Origin: Pedobacter terrae | Lineage (GTDB): Bacteria > Bacteroidota > Bacteroidia > Sphingobacteriales > Sphingobacteriaceae | Assembly: GCF_900100705.1 (NCBI RefSeq) | Contig: NZ_FNCH01000020.1 | Coordinates: 1 to 64,000, forward strand | Length of the DNA: 64,000 nt | Direction of reading: 5' to 3' | Shown here: one piece after another, positions 34,760 through 43,667 of the stretch | Layout of the letters: each line of letters opens with the position of its first letter | Position numbering within the stretch: the first letter of the stretch is position 1 | The notes under the pieces: model-generated | Seen by the model: only the letters and a program-made list of their open reading frames with translations | What the model was told of the DNA's origin: nothing | Databases searched by the model: none | Program-made: the position numbers and the translations under genes

Positions 34760-35389
34760 ATGTTTGAAAGATTTGATCAGACCAATTATCATCAACTTTG
34801 TGATTTATTGTGTAGCCGTCATCCGGATTTACAATTGATTTTGGATCGATACGGTTATCCACCCTTTTGGTCGAGGCCAAATACTTTCGAATCATTGGTA
34901 CATGTTATTTTAGAGCAGCAGGTTTCTTTGGCTTCGGCATTGGCCACATTGAATAAATTGAAAGAAAAAATAAAGGAGGTTACACCTGTAAGGTTATTAT
35001 CACTCACCGATCAGGAATTGAGAGATTGTTATTTCAGTCGGCAAAAAACGGCTTATGTACGCCATTTGGCCGAAAATATAGTTAGGGGAACATTGTCTTT
35101 AAACGAAATGGAGAAAATGGACGATTCAGCTATTAGAAACCAGCTTAAAAGTATCAAAGGGATTGGCGATTGGACGGTTGATATTTACCTGATTTTTATG
35201 CTGCACCATCAGGATATCTTCCCGATAGGGGACTTGGCCGCGGTAAACTCCTTGAAGAAAATAAAAGGTTTGGCAAAGGGAGTAAGTAAAGAAGTAATGT
35301 TTGCGGTGGCCGGTCAGTTTAAACCTTACCGCACTATTGCCACGATGCTGTTGTGGCATGCGTATTTAGAAGAAAGAAAAAGGAAATAG
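34760..35389 (+). CDS. AlkA-like DNA-3-methyladenine glycosylase (HhH-GPD)
   Basis: The 209-aa protein is an HhH-GPD DNA glycosylase: the helix-hairpin-helix LKSIKGIGDWTVDIYLI (about residues 128-145) precedes the catalytic Asp in FPIGDLAA. It lacks the N-terminal beta domain of E. coli AlkA and the C-terminal iron-sulfur loop of Nth/MutY, giving the compact glycosylase form. It should excise alkylated bases from DNA. It stands alone and is convergent with the SDR gene across a repeat block. Confidence 0.85.
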   Translation: MFERFDQTNYHQLCDLLCSRHPDLQLILDRYGYPPFWSRPNTFESLVHVILEQQVSLASALATLNKLKEKIKEVTPVRLLSLTDQELRDCYFSRQKTAYVRHLAENIVRGTLSLNEMEKMDDSAIRNQLKSIKGIGDWTVDIYLIFMLHHQDIFPIGDLAAVNSLKKIKGLAKGVSKEVMFAVAGQFKPYRTIATMLLWHAYLEERKRK

Positions 35390-35429
35390 GCAAAAGACCA
35401 TGGTGTGATTTCTGTATGTATTTAAATTT

Positions 35430-35597
35430 CGGTCTGTGAAGACGCAGACCGAGGGGTTGAGGAAATAGATTAGTGAAACGTGCTACGTCATTCCCAACTT
35501 GATCCGATGGCTATCGAATGGGAACCTTAATGCCATACCGTGCCTTTGGATTAGCTTCGATGAGCACTTCATGGTTCCCGTCTGCGCTGGAATGACG
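35430..35597. repeat. Two interspersed repeat hairpins (families D and C)
   Basis: A short hairpin (cggtctg at 35430-35436 with cagaccg at 35445-35451, loop containing gaagac) precedes a longer element with arms cgtcattcc/ggaatgacg at 35486-35494 and 35589-35597 and an internal cccaacttgatccgatgg stretch. The block lies between convergent genes, so it may double as a bidirectional terminator. Related copies are at 36.49-36.59 and 57.28 kb. Confidence 0.75.
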
Positions 35598-35624
35598 CGT
35601 CTTGTTGAATTGAACGTAAATATT

Positions 35625-36407
35625 TTACAACAGCGCCCTATCCAGGTGTACATAACCGCCATCTACATGAATCAGTTGGCCCGTGGTATGACTAGATTTA
35701 TCTGATAATAAGAATACGGCGGTATTGGCAATTTCTTCCACAGTCGTCATTCGGTTTTCGAACGGAATTTTATCGGTGATATTTTTAAGTTTTGCATCAC
35801 GATCTTCAAAAGAGTTTATCCATTTCTCGTATAACGGAGTCCAGGCTTCGGCAACAATAATGGCATTTACACGGATGCTAAACGGTAATAGTTCTACCGC
35901 CCACTCACGTGTTAAAGCGTTTCTGGCGCCGTTTGATGCTGCATAACCAGATGTTCCGCCTTGCCCGGTTTCTGCAGTTTTGCTCCCAATATTTAAAATT
36001 GAACCTTTGCTTTGCTTTAGCGAAGGAAGGGTATATTTGGCCAAAAGATAATAATGCACCACGTTTTTATGTAGCGATTCCATAAAACTCTCGTAGGTTC
36101 CACTCTCCAAACCTACACCATCATTAACGCCTGCATTGTTTACTAAGCCATCAATTCTACCATACTTGGTCAAGATGGCATCAATAATGTTTTTACAGTG
36201 ATCGGGTAGGGTAAGCTCAGCGGTGAAATAATCAGCTTTTAAACCTAAATCTGTTATTTCCTGAAGCATTTTTACGTTATCAGTTTCGCTACGGCCAATA
36301 ATGATCGGGAAAGCATTTTCAATAGCCAGGGCTTTAACAATTGCCCCGCCGATGCCTTTTGCTCCACCACTTACCAGGATTATTTTGCCGTTTAAATTTA
36401 AATTCAT
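35625..36407 (-). CDS. SDR-family oxidoreductase, sugar-catabolic cluster
   Basis: The 260-aa classical SDR carries the cofactor loop SGGAKGIGGAI and NNAGVND. The active-site region has the Ser in NIGSKTAE and the Tyr in GYAASN, but the catalytic Lys of YxxxK is Asn here (YAASN). The C-terminal part has IVAEAWTPLYE. It follows the dehydratase and transporter genes in the same direction, so it is probably the sugar or acid dehydrogenase of that pathway. An L-fucose or related dehydrogenase role is inferred from the cluster. A repeat element separates it from the dehydratase gene. Confidence 0.82.
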   Translation of the reverse strand: MNLNLNGKIILVSGGAKGIGGAIVKALAIENAFPIIIGRSETDNVKMLQEITDLGLKADYFTAELTLPDHCKNIIDAILTKYGRIDGLVNNAGVNDGVGLESGTYESFMESLHKNVVHYYLLAKYTLPSLKQSKGSILNIGSKTAETGQGGTSGYAASNGARNALTREWAVELLPFSIRVNAIIVAEAWTPLYEKWINSFEDRDAKLKNITDKIPFENRMTTVEEIANTAVFLLSDKSSHTTGQLIHVDGGYVHLDRALL

Positions 36408-36491
36408 ATTTGGTTATGTTTTTATTTTGTTTTTTACCACATAGGACGCAGAGTTTTTCACAGAGAACACGAAGTATAATTTGGAGAGTTG

Positions 36492-36590
36492 CGTCATCCC
36501 AACTTGATTGGGAATGTTAATGCCAGTACCGGTGTTTTAAGATTAGCTTCGCTGAGCACTTCGTGGTTCACGCTTGGGCGAGAATGACGA
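36492..36590. repeat. Interspersed repeat element (family C)
   Basis: This copy starts gcgtcatcccaacttgattg and ends gagaatgacg, the same arrangement as 35486-35597 but with a different centre. It lies in the 243-bp gap between the dehydratase stop and the SDR start. Confidence 0.7.
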
Positions 36591-36650
36591 CTTATCTCTT
36601 GAAACTTTTCTATGCACCTCTTCCATTTTACCTCGTCCATCACCCATCCT

Positions 36651-38288
36651 TTATAAGCTAACCCCTCTTTTCCATGGGATAAAATCATCCTGGTTAAGCT
36701 GTACGGCTTTTGGTATTTCTTCACCACTGGCCACTTTAATACAGTATTCCAATATATCTTCGCCCATTTCGTTAATGGTTTTTTCGCCACTGATTACTGG
36801 CCCGGTATCGATATCAATAATATCACTCATGCGTTTGGCCAGAACAGAATTGGTGGCTACTTTAATGGTCGGACAAACTGGGTTTCCCGTCGGGGTACCC
36901 AAGCCGGTGGTGAATAAAATTAACGTTGCGCCGGCAGCGGCCTTACCTGTAGTGGCTTCTACATCATTTCCGGGTGTACATACTAAACTTAATCCAGGTT
37001 TGGTTGCAGGTTCGGTATAATCTAAAACATCTACAATAGGCGAGGAGCCAGCTTTACGCGCAGCACCTGCTGATTTGATGGCATCCGTAATTAAACCATC
37101 TTTGATATTTCCTGGCGAAGGATTCATATAAAATCCAGATCCAACTTTATGCGCCAGATCATCATACTCCGTCATTAAGCGGATAAACTTTTCAGCTGTT
37201 AATTGGTCAACAGACCTATCGATCATTTCCTGTTCTACGCCACAAAGTTCGGGGAACTCTGCCAATAAAACCTTCGCCCCTAATGCGACCAATAGATCTG
37301 CGCAGTAACCAACTGCTGGATTGGCTGAAATGCCACTAAAACCATCGCTGCCACCACATTTCACCCCTACACACAACTTGCTGAGCGCCGCCGCCGCGCG
37401 TTCTTGTTTATTAATAAACATCAATCCTTCAAAAGTATTGCGGATTGCATTTTGGATCAATTGCTCTTCGCTTTGCGCTTTTTGCTGCTCAAAAATTAAA
37501 AGTGGTTTGTCAAAATCTGAATCCAGTGCAAAAAGGTCGCGTTTAAAATCTGCTACCTGCAAATGCTGACAGCCTAAACTTAAAACCGTTACGCCGGCTA
37601 CATTTGGGTGATGGGCATAAGCTGCTAATAACTTGCTTAAGGTGTCTGAATCCTGTCGTGTTCCGCCACACCCACCATTATGCGTCAGGAATTTAATTCC
37701 ATCTACATTGTTAAAAGTACGGTTGGCCTGATTTACTTTAGGTTCAAAACTAATGTTATTAATGTCTTCTCCCTGTTCAAAAGCCTGAACCAATTTATGG
37801 GTATAAGACTTATATTTATCATCTACGGCATAACCCAATTCACTATAGAGCGATTCTTTAATAATATCGAGATTTCTGTTTTCGCAAAATACTGTAGGGA
37901 TAAACAACCAGTAGTTTGCTGTACCTACTGTGCCATTTTTACGGTGATACCCCTTAAAACTGCGGTTGGCATATTTACTCACATCAGGGGCGACCCACTT
38001 ATAATTAACACTACGATAAGCAAATGGCTCTGCGGCATGTTTGGTATTCTCTATAGTCATCCTCATGCCCGCTTTTACATCAAACTGCACTTTTCCAACC
38101 AAAATACCATACATCAGAACTTCATCGCCAGCTTTCATATCCTGCATAAAGAATTTATGCTTGGCTGGAATTTCATCAGCGGTAACGTAAGTATTGCCTT
38201 CGTGTAGTATTGGGGTGCTTGCTGGTAAATCTTGTAATGCAACTAAAACGTTATCAGCATTGTTAATCTTGATGACTAATTTTTTCAT
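36651..38288 (-). CDS. UxaA-family altronate dehydratase-like protein
   Basis: The protein has an N-terminal SAF domain (about residues 1-95) and the long UxaA catalytic domain with HNGGCGGTRQDSD near residue 190, VLSLGCQ near 230, KCGGSDGFSGI near 320 and a late CTPGNDVEATTGK. UxaA enzymes dehydrate sugar acids to 2-keto-3-deoxy acids in an iron-dependent way. With a FucP-type transporter and an SDR next to it, it probably dehydrates an aldonate made from the imported sugar. I use the ATG at 38288; the in-frame start six bases upstream is a TTG. The gene begins 7 bp after the transporter stop. Confidence 0.85.
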   Translation of the reverse strand: MKKLVIKINNADNVLVALQDLPASTPILHEGNTYVTADEIPAKHKFFMQDMKAGDEVLMYGILVGKVQFDVKAGMRMTIENTKHAAEPFAYRSVNYKWVAPDVSKYANRSFKGYHRKNGTVGTANYWLFIPTVFCENRNLDIIKESLYSELGYAVDDKYKSYTHKLVQAFEQGEDINNISFEPKVNQANRTFNNVDGIKFLTHNGGCGGTRQDSDTLSKLLAAYAHHPNVAGVTVLSLGCQHLQVADFKRDLFALDSDFDKPLLIFEQQKAQSEEQLIQNAIRNTFEGLMFINKQERAAAALSKLCVGVKCGGSDGFSGISANPAVGYCADLLVALGAKVLLAEFPELCGVEQEMIDRSVDQLTAEKFIRLMTEYDDLAHKVGSGFYMNPSPGNIKDGLITDAIKSAGAARKAGSSPIVDVLDYTEPATKPGLSLVCTPGNDVEATTGKAAAGATLILFTTGLGTPTGNPVCPTIKVATNSVLAKRMSDIIDIDTGPVISGEKTINEMGEDILEYCIKVASGEEIPKAVQLNQDDFIPWKRGVSL

Positions 38289-38295
38289 TATCAAT

Positions 38296-39606
38296 TTATA
38301 CTTCTAAACTTATTTCTTTTTCGATATGATTGGGTTTCCATCCTTTCCAGCCAAAGTAGAAAACCACTAAGAAGCATAAAAAAGGTACCAGGTATCCATA
38401 TTGGATGTTATGGGTAGCGTCTGATATCAAACCTAAAACCGGAGGTAAAAATGCACCTCCCACAATAGACATTACAATTAATGAAGAACCCAGTTTTGTA
38501 TCTTTGCCCAAGCCTGCTATGCCTAGCGAGAATATGGTCGGAAACATAATCGACATAAAAAAGGCAACACCTATTAAAGCGTAAACAGTAATCATTCCGC
38601 TTCCAAAAATGGATAAAAGGGTAAGCACAGCACTGATTAAGGCATACAACATCAAGAGTTTATGCGGCGCTACAAATTTCATAAACACGGTGCCAACAAA
38701 CCTGCCAATCATAAAAGCCAAGCCTGCTGCACCAGCGTACCATTTAGCTTCATCCTGACTTATACTTGCTGATGAGGTTACGAAACTGATAAACAAACTT
38801 AATACGCAAACCTGGGCACCTACATAAAAAAACTGACCAATAATTGCCCAACGCAAATGGCTATGGCCTAATACATGGCGAAAACTACTTTTTTCCTGAA
38901 CATGTTCTTCTTCCTTAATATCTGGAAGCTTGGTGAAAATGAATAAAATAGCCACCACAATAATTAGGATGCCTAAAATTAAATATGGTGCTTTAACCGT
39001 CGACGCTTCTTCGAGCATATAAGCCTGTTTTTCTAAAGGCAGCATTTTCGCCAATTGGGCATCGGTATATTTTACTTCGGTAAAAATAAATTTACCTCCA
39101 AGTACAGGAGCTACAAAAGCCGCAAAACCGTTAAAAGATTGGGAGAAATTTAAGCGCTGTGTAGCGGTTTCTGGTGGCCCGAGCACAGTAACATAAGGGT
39201 TTGCAGCTGTTTCCAGAAAGGTTAAGCCACATGCAATAATAAAAAGTGCACCTAAGAAAAATATATATTGTGCGGTATTGGCCGCCGGTATAAATAATAA
39301 ACAGCCAATGGCGAATAAAACCAATCCCAAAATAATACCGCTTTTATAACCGTATTTGCGCATGATGTAGCCTGCGGGTAATGCCAATAAAAAATAGGCG
39401 ATAAAAACAGATGAATCGACCAGGGTTGATTCGAAAACATTCAGCTGGAATGCTTTACGTAAATGTGGAATCAATATCGGATCGAGATTATGGACAAATC
39501 CCCAAAAGAAAAACAGACTGGTCACTAGAATTAAGGGAAATAAATATCCCTTTCCATTTTTTGGCTGGTCGGAGACTTTAAAGTTTGTGGGTGTAATTTG
39601 GCTCAT
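38296..39606 (-). CDS. FucP-type sugar:H+ symporter (MFS)
   Basis: The 436-aa protein has 12 predicted helices and belongs to the FucP branch of the major facilitator superfamily: FFFWGFVHNLDPILIPHLRKAF at the first helix contains the conserved N/D pair, and GLTFLETAANPYV is the FucP-type signature. The branch imports L-fucose and related sugars with a proton. It is the first gene of a leftward group and diverges from the AraC regulator across 269 bp. Substrate L-fucose is likely but not proven. Confidence 0.88.
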   Translation of the reverse strand: MSQITPTNFKVSDQPKNGKGYLFPLILVTSLFFFWGFVHNLDPILIPHLRKAFQLNVFESTLVDSSVFIAYFLLALPAGYIMRKYGYKSGIILGLVLFAIGCLLFIPAANTAQYIFFLGALFIIACGLTFLETAANPYVTVLGPPETATQRLNFSQSFNGFAAFVAPVLGGKFIFTEVKYTDAQLAKMLPLEKQAYMLEEASTVKAPYLILGILIIVVAILFIFTKLPDIKEEEHVQEKSSFRHVLGHSHLRWAIIGQFFYVGAQVCVLSLFISFVTSSASISQDEAKWYAGAAGLAFMIGRFVGTVFMKFVAPHKLLMLYALISAVLTLLSIFGSGMITVYALIGVAFFMSIMFPTIFSLGIAGLGKDTKLGSSLIVMSIVGGAFLPPVLGLISDATHNIQYGYLVPFLCFLVVFYFGWKGWKPNHIEKEISLEV

Positions 39607-39840
39607 GTTTATTTGGTTATAAATGGTTTAAGCAGGTGTTGCTAAAATAAAAATAGTTAAACTTCTGGAAACCTTAAGCATCAACTTTCAATCGCGCTAG
39701 ACAAGAATAAATAATCCAGCTTTTATCAGCTATTTCTGGTGAGTTGCGGCTTTACAAATTAAACCGTTCAGCGGTAATAAAAATTTAACTTTATCATCTA
39801 ATTATTAAATGATATTAGCTTGATTTTTTACATTGTAAAT

Positions 39841-39848
39841 TAATTTTG
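39841..39848 (+). promoter_or_regulatory. -7 promoter box of the AraC regulator
   Basis: TAATTTTG (TAnnTTTG) lies 27 bp before the ATG at 39876, with a weak CTTG at 39819-39822 in the -33 region (18-bp spacing). Confidence 0.5.
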
Positions 39849-39875
39849 CATATTAGATTGATTTTTTAAGATTTT

Positions 39876-40745
39876 ATGAAACCGCATTTACTCAATGTAT
39901 CTACTAATTCTGTAGATTCTTTTAGCGCCCGAAGAGATGTTATGCCGGATGTAAATAACCGTTGGCATTACCATTCTGCGTTAGAATTGATCTATATTAA
40001 AAAAGGCAGAGGCACGCAGTTTATTGGCGATAGTATCAAAAATTTTAAGGAGGGTGATGTAGTTTTGCTGGGGAGCAATCTGCCGCATTACTGGCGTTTT
40101 GACCCGGAATTTTTTGATGGAAAAATCTGTGAGCCGGTTGATGTTTATGTGATTCATTTTAAAGAAGATTTCTTGGGAAGGGATTTTATGGAGCTTCCCG
40201 AAAATCAGGAACTTAAAAAAGTTTTGCTCCAGTCCACACAGGGAATTCAGCTGCATGGATTTTCAAAAGAAAAAATTGCTGGCTTAATGCCTCAGATGAT
40301 TACCGCAAAGGGCACAATAAGGATTATCAAGATACTCGAAGTATTAACAGAGATAGCCAATTGCGAAGAACGAAGCACATTGGTTTCGCTAGGTTTTAAA
40401 CCAAACTTCTTGGAGAACGAAAAAGACCGGATCCAATCTATTTATAATTATACCATAAGCAATTATAAAAATAAGATTGAACTTAAGGAAATTGCTGCAG
40501 TAGCTAAAATTAGCCCCAATTCTTTCTGTAAATTCTTTAAAACCAAAAGTAGGAAAACCTATACGCAGTTTCTGAATGAGATTAGAGTAGGGCAGGCCTG
40601 CAAATTATTGATCGAAAACAACCTAACCGTAAAAGAAATCTGTTATGATTGTGGGTTTTACAATTTTACCAGTTTTCATAAATATTTTAGGGAAATAACG
40701 GGTAAAACACCGTTGAAATATCAGCAGGCTTTTTCTAAGCAATAA
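39876..40745 (+). CDS. AraC-family transcriptional regulator of the sugar cluster
   Basis: The 289-aa protein has an N-terminal cupin-like ligand domain (about residues 10-130, with RWHYHSALELIYIKKGRG) and a C-terminal pair of helix-turn-helix motifs (about 190-285, KEIAAVAKISPNSFCKFFK and VKEICYDCGFYNFTSFHKYF). It is divergent from the FucP-type transporter, the usual arrangement for a local sugar activator. It therefore probably responds to the imported sugar. Confidence 0.88.
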   Translation: MKPHLLNVSTNSVDSFSARRDVMPDVNNRWHYHSALELIYIKKGRGTQFIGDSIKNFKEGDVVLLGSNLPHYWRFDPEFFDGKICEPVDVYVIHFKEDFLGRDFMELPENQELKKVLLQSTQGIQLHGFSKEKIAGLMPQMITAKGTIRIIKILEVLTEIANCEERSTLVSLGFKPNFLENEKDRIQSIYNYTISNYKNKIELKEIAAVAKISPNSFCKFFKTKSRKTYTQFLNEIRVGQACKLLIENNLTVKEICYDCGFYNFTSFHKYFREITGKTPLKYQQAFSKQ

Positions 40746-40898
40746 TATCTGTTAATGAATTCAATTTTAAAAATTAACAACCTTTTTGAAAATATTTGCA
40801 ATGCTATTAACGTTAAATACATTATACTGTTTAGTGCATCTTTAAATAACGTTCTTGCGTTTGATTGATCTCAATAGCAAGGTATGTTGAAACTTATT

Positions 40899-40930
40899 TT
40901 GATATTTATGCGTTTATAGCTTAAATTTGT
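40899..40930 (+). promoter_or_regulatory. Full promoter (-33 and -7) of the small membrane gene
   Basis: TTTG at 40899-40902 and TAAATTTG at 40923-40930 are separated by 20 bp, the best match to the Bacteroidota -33/-7 pattern in the window. Transcription would start near 40936, giving a leader of about 14 nt. Confidence 0.6.
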
Positions 40931-40949
40931 ACCCTAACCAAATTATTTT

Positions 40950-41162
40950 ATGAGCGATATCTCTAATCCGAAACCAAAAGAGAAAGGTGAATGGATAGAC
41001 AATGACCATAATAGCCTTAATGATCCTTATAAGAATAGTCCTAAACCCAAATTTGAAGGATGGCCGATTTTATGGATCCTCATTGCTATATTTTTAATTG
41101 CTGCAGTTTTATGGTATACAGGAGCTGCTCCCTATTTAATTAAATGGCTGGCAAATAAATAA
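40950..41162 (+). CDS. Small single-pass membrane protein, 70 aa
   Basis: The N-terminal 35 residues are polar and Pro/Lys/Asp-rich (NPKPKEKGEW, DNDHNSLNDPY). One hydrophobic helix (about residues 41-60, WPILWILIAIFLIAAVLWYTG) follows, and the last residues are short and basic. This is a cytoplasmic tail with a C-terminal anchor. No family is recognised. The promoter upstream is a good match to consensus, which supports real expression. Confidence 0.65.
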   Translation: MSDISNPKPKEKGEWIDNDHNSLNDPYKNSPKPKFEGWPILWILIAIFLIAAVLWYTGAAPYLIKWLANK

Positions 41163-41271
41163 GATAATTTTATAAACGTTGAATACAGATTTGGCGTAGG
41201 TATTTCATTCTCGAAAAAGCTATCTTTTAACTTGAAGGGAGACGTTAATTTGGATGACGGAAATAAATTAA

Positions 41272-41382
41272 TCAAAATTTTTCATCATCGCTGGGAATCT
41301 GTTCAGCGGAGAAATGACAGTACAGCATTAATCCAAAGGAGATAATATAAAATGCCGCTGTAACTAAAAGGAATGTGCTCAT
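41272..41382 (-). CDS. Candidate 36-aa single-pass membrane peptide
   Basis: The ORF begins ATG at 41382 and has a hydrophobic segment (FLLVTAAFYIISFGLMLY, about residues 4-21) followed by a polar, acidic tail (SAEQIPSDDEKF). That is a plausible membrane micropeptide. It is in the 387-bp gap between two other genes and has no other support. AT-rich DNA produces such frames by chance, so I rate it low. Confidence 0.35.
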   Translation of the reverse strand: MSTFLLVTAAFYIISFGLMLYCHFSAEQIPSDDEKF

Positions 41383-41549
41383 AATGTTTGTTATTTGGTT
41401 AGTGTAATTATAACGTTAAGTTATCCTTAAAATGCTATGATCGTGCATTAATTTTATATAAATTATTAACATTTTCGATTTCTTATGTTGAAAACTATTT
41501 TTTTAGTTTTTTGCTTTTATGTTCGTGCTTTGTTTTTTTAATCGTTTGT

Positions 41550-42509
41550 TTATTTTGGCTGGAATTTATCACGGTATTGCGTCGGTGTCATACCTACAGA
41601 TTTTCTAAATACTTTTCTGAATGCTTTTGGATCATTGTAGCCCGAGTTGTAAATAACCTCTGTCATTTGTTGCGCAGTTTGTTCCAGTAATTTTTTTGCA
41701 GCTTCGATACGGGTTTGCTGAAGATATTCAATAGGGGTCATGCCAATCACCTGCTTAAAGCGGCGTACAATATTTCGTCTGCTGGAAGGAATATCTTTAA
41801 TCATTTCTTCAATAGTGGCTATATCCTGATAATTATTTTCGATTTTTTCCTGCGCGGAAGCAACTATATCGTCATTATGATGACGGACAGGCTGGAAAGT
41901 GCTAAAATAAGATTGGGTTATGCGGTCCATATCAATTGCGAAAATTTTGGCCACCTTAATAGCCAGATCTTTTCCGCAATGAAGCTGTAAAAGATGCAGC
42001 AATAAATGAAAAGTAGAGGTGGCGCCACCGCTTGTAAATAATCTGCCGTCTTGTGTTACCGTTTTATCAGGCTTTAAATGAACCAAAGGAAAAGCTGTAG
42101 AAAAAGCAGAACAGGCATCAACGTGTGTGGTAGCAGTTTTGCCATTCAGTAGTCCGGACGCGGCCAGTAAGAAAGCACCGGTACAAAAGGTAGCAATTTC
42201 CGCTCCGCCGGCATATTGTTTGTTTAGCCATGGAATGTACCCATTGTTGGCGTTGATGCAATCTTTTATATCGGGGCTGGCAAAAGATGGAACCAAAATT
42301 AACCCCAACTGTCCCGTGCTTTCCAGATGTACGCGTGGATGTGTACTGAAACTATAATGGGTATCGCCCAGGGTAATTAAACTAATATTGAATGGGACTT
42401 CAAGTTCATCTTTTTTATAAAAACCATTCACAGTATCAAATACATCTAAAATAGCTGCTATGCTTAATAATCTGAAGTTTTGGGGCATTAAAACACCTAC
42501 TTGCATCAT
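41550..42509 (-). CDS. GlxA-like transcriptional regulator (DJ-1/PfpI + AraC)
   Basis: The 319-aa protein has an N-terminal class I amidotransferase-like (DJ-1/PfpI) domain (about residues 1-190, with FCTGAFLLAASGLLNGKTATTH) and a C-terminal AraC double helix-turn-helix (about 215-315, DIATIEEMIKDIPSSRRNIVRRFK and TEVIYNSGYNDPKAFRKVF). The putative elbow Cys is in FCTGA. It is divergent from the DinB gene at 42632 and may regulate that small gene run. Confidence 0.88.
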   Translation of the reverse strand: MMQVGVLMPQNFRLLSIAAILDVFDTVNGFYKKDELEVPFNISLITLGDTHYSFSTHPRVHLESTGQLGLILVPSFASPDIKDCINANNGYIPWLNKQYAGGAEIATFCTGAFLLAASGLLNGKTATTHVDACSAFSTAFPLVHLKPDKTVTQDGRLFTSGGATSTFHLLLHLLQLHCGKDLAIKVAKIFAIDMDRITQSYFSTFQPVRHHNDDIVASAQEKIENNYQDIATIEEMIKDIPSSRRNIVRRFKQVIGMTPIEYLQQTRIEAAKKLLEQTAQQMTEVIYNSGYNDPKAFRKVFRKSVGMTPTQYRDKFQPK

Positions 42510-42631
42510 TTGGTTAAAATTTAGGTATCGTAAATATATAAAATTTGTCTTAAATGCCCCTCAAGATTGACTTCTACGGCAATGATGTTCATTTGAATTA
42601 ACCATTAACTTTATTTCAAGTTAATTACCTG

Positions 42632-43138
42632 ATGAATAATGATATGAAAATTACGCCAACAAGTAGCAGGATGTATGGTTTTATGGTGCTCTACGAAATG
42701 CACACAGATTTTTTATTGAGGGCTTTAGCTGGCATAGACCAAAAAGATGCCCAAAAAAGATTAGAAACTAAAGCGAATCATATTGCATGGATTACAGGTA
42801 GCGTGATACACAGCCGGTACTTTTTGGCTAAATCATTCAGCATTAGCCTGCCTTCTGTAACTGATGAGCTTTTTGAAAATAACAAAGGAATTATGGATGA
42901 TGCCAATTATCCGCCGTTAGTAGATCTTATTAAAGACTGGCAAGAGATTACCCCTCTTTTACAGGAAGTTTTAACAACAGCTACAGATGAAAAACTGGAA
43001 GAAAAATTTGTTATGCCTGAAATGGAAATCACATTGTTCGACATGATTGGTTTTAGCAGCTATCGCGAAGCCAATTGTATCGGACAGATTGCCCTTTGGC
43101 GAAGATTATTGGGCTACCCTGGAATGAATTATATGTAA
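42632..43138 (+). CDS. DinB-family protein
   Basis: The 168-aa protein is a four-helix DinB/YfiT-like bundle: MYGFMVLYEMHTDFLLRAL gives helix 1, NHIAWITGSVIHSRYFLAK helix 2 with the metal-binding His, and IGQIALWRRLLGYP the last helix. DinB proteins bind a divalent metal through three His and many act in thiol-dependent or damage-induced reactions; the function here is unknown. A second DinB-like gene follows after 3 bp. Confidence 0.8.
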   Translation: MNNDMKITPTSSRMYGFMVLYEMHTDFLLRALAGIDQKDAQKRLETKANHIAWITGSVIHSRYFLAKSFSISLPSVTDELFENNKGIMDDANYPPLVDLIKDWQEITPLLQEVLTTATDEKLEEKFVMPEMEITLFDMIGFSSYREANCIGQIALWRRLLGYPGMNYM

Positions 43139-43141
43139 CTT

Positions 43142-43648
43142 ATGGAAAAGGTAATGAAAGAAGCCGAAAAAATATTATCGGCATTAGAAAACACGCTATC
43201 AAAATTTGATACCACATGGATTAATACTGTTCCATTTGAAGGAAGCTGGACCGCCGGTCAATTGGCAGAACACGTGATTTTAGCAAATTCGGGCTTTTTG
43301 CAGGTTATAAATGGTCCGATAACTGAAACAGATAGACCAGCAGATATGATGGTAGCACAAATTAAAAATGATTTGTTAAATTTTAACATCAAGTTCCGTT
43401 CTCCTGATGAGATTTACCCTCAAGTTGCGGTGTATAAACAGCAAGAATTATTGGCGCGCTTAAAAGAAATCAGAAATGGAATTTCAATTGCAGCAAGCAG
43501 TCTGGATTTGACCAAAACCTGTAGCGTATTCAAATTGCCTGTTTATGGCTTTCTGACCAGATTGGAGGCCATTTATTTTGCGATTTACCATACACAGCGA
43601 CATGAGCATCAATTAGAAAAGATGTATAGGGCGTTGGACACAAATTGA
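43142..43648 (+). CDS. DinB-family protein, second copy
   Basis: The 168-aa protein is a DinB_2-type four-helix bundle with the family's SWTAGQLAEHVILAN helix (metal His) and a late YHTQRHEHQLEKM helix carrying a His pair. It is only weakly similar to the preceding DinB gene, so it is a distinct family member, not a fresh duplication. The gap is 3 bp from the previous stop, so the two are probably coexpressed. Confidence 0.8.
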   Translation: MEKVMKEAEKILSALENTLSKFDTTWINTVPFEGSWTAGQLAEHVILANSGFLQVINGPITETDRPADMMVAQIKNDLLNFNIKFRSPDEIYPQVAVYKQQELLARLKEIRNGISIAASSLDLTKTCSVFKLPVYGFLTRLEAIYFAIYHTQRHEHQLEKMYRALDTN

Positions 43649-43667
43649 TTTTTTTTTAACTAAATTT

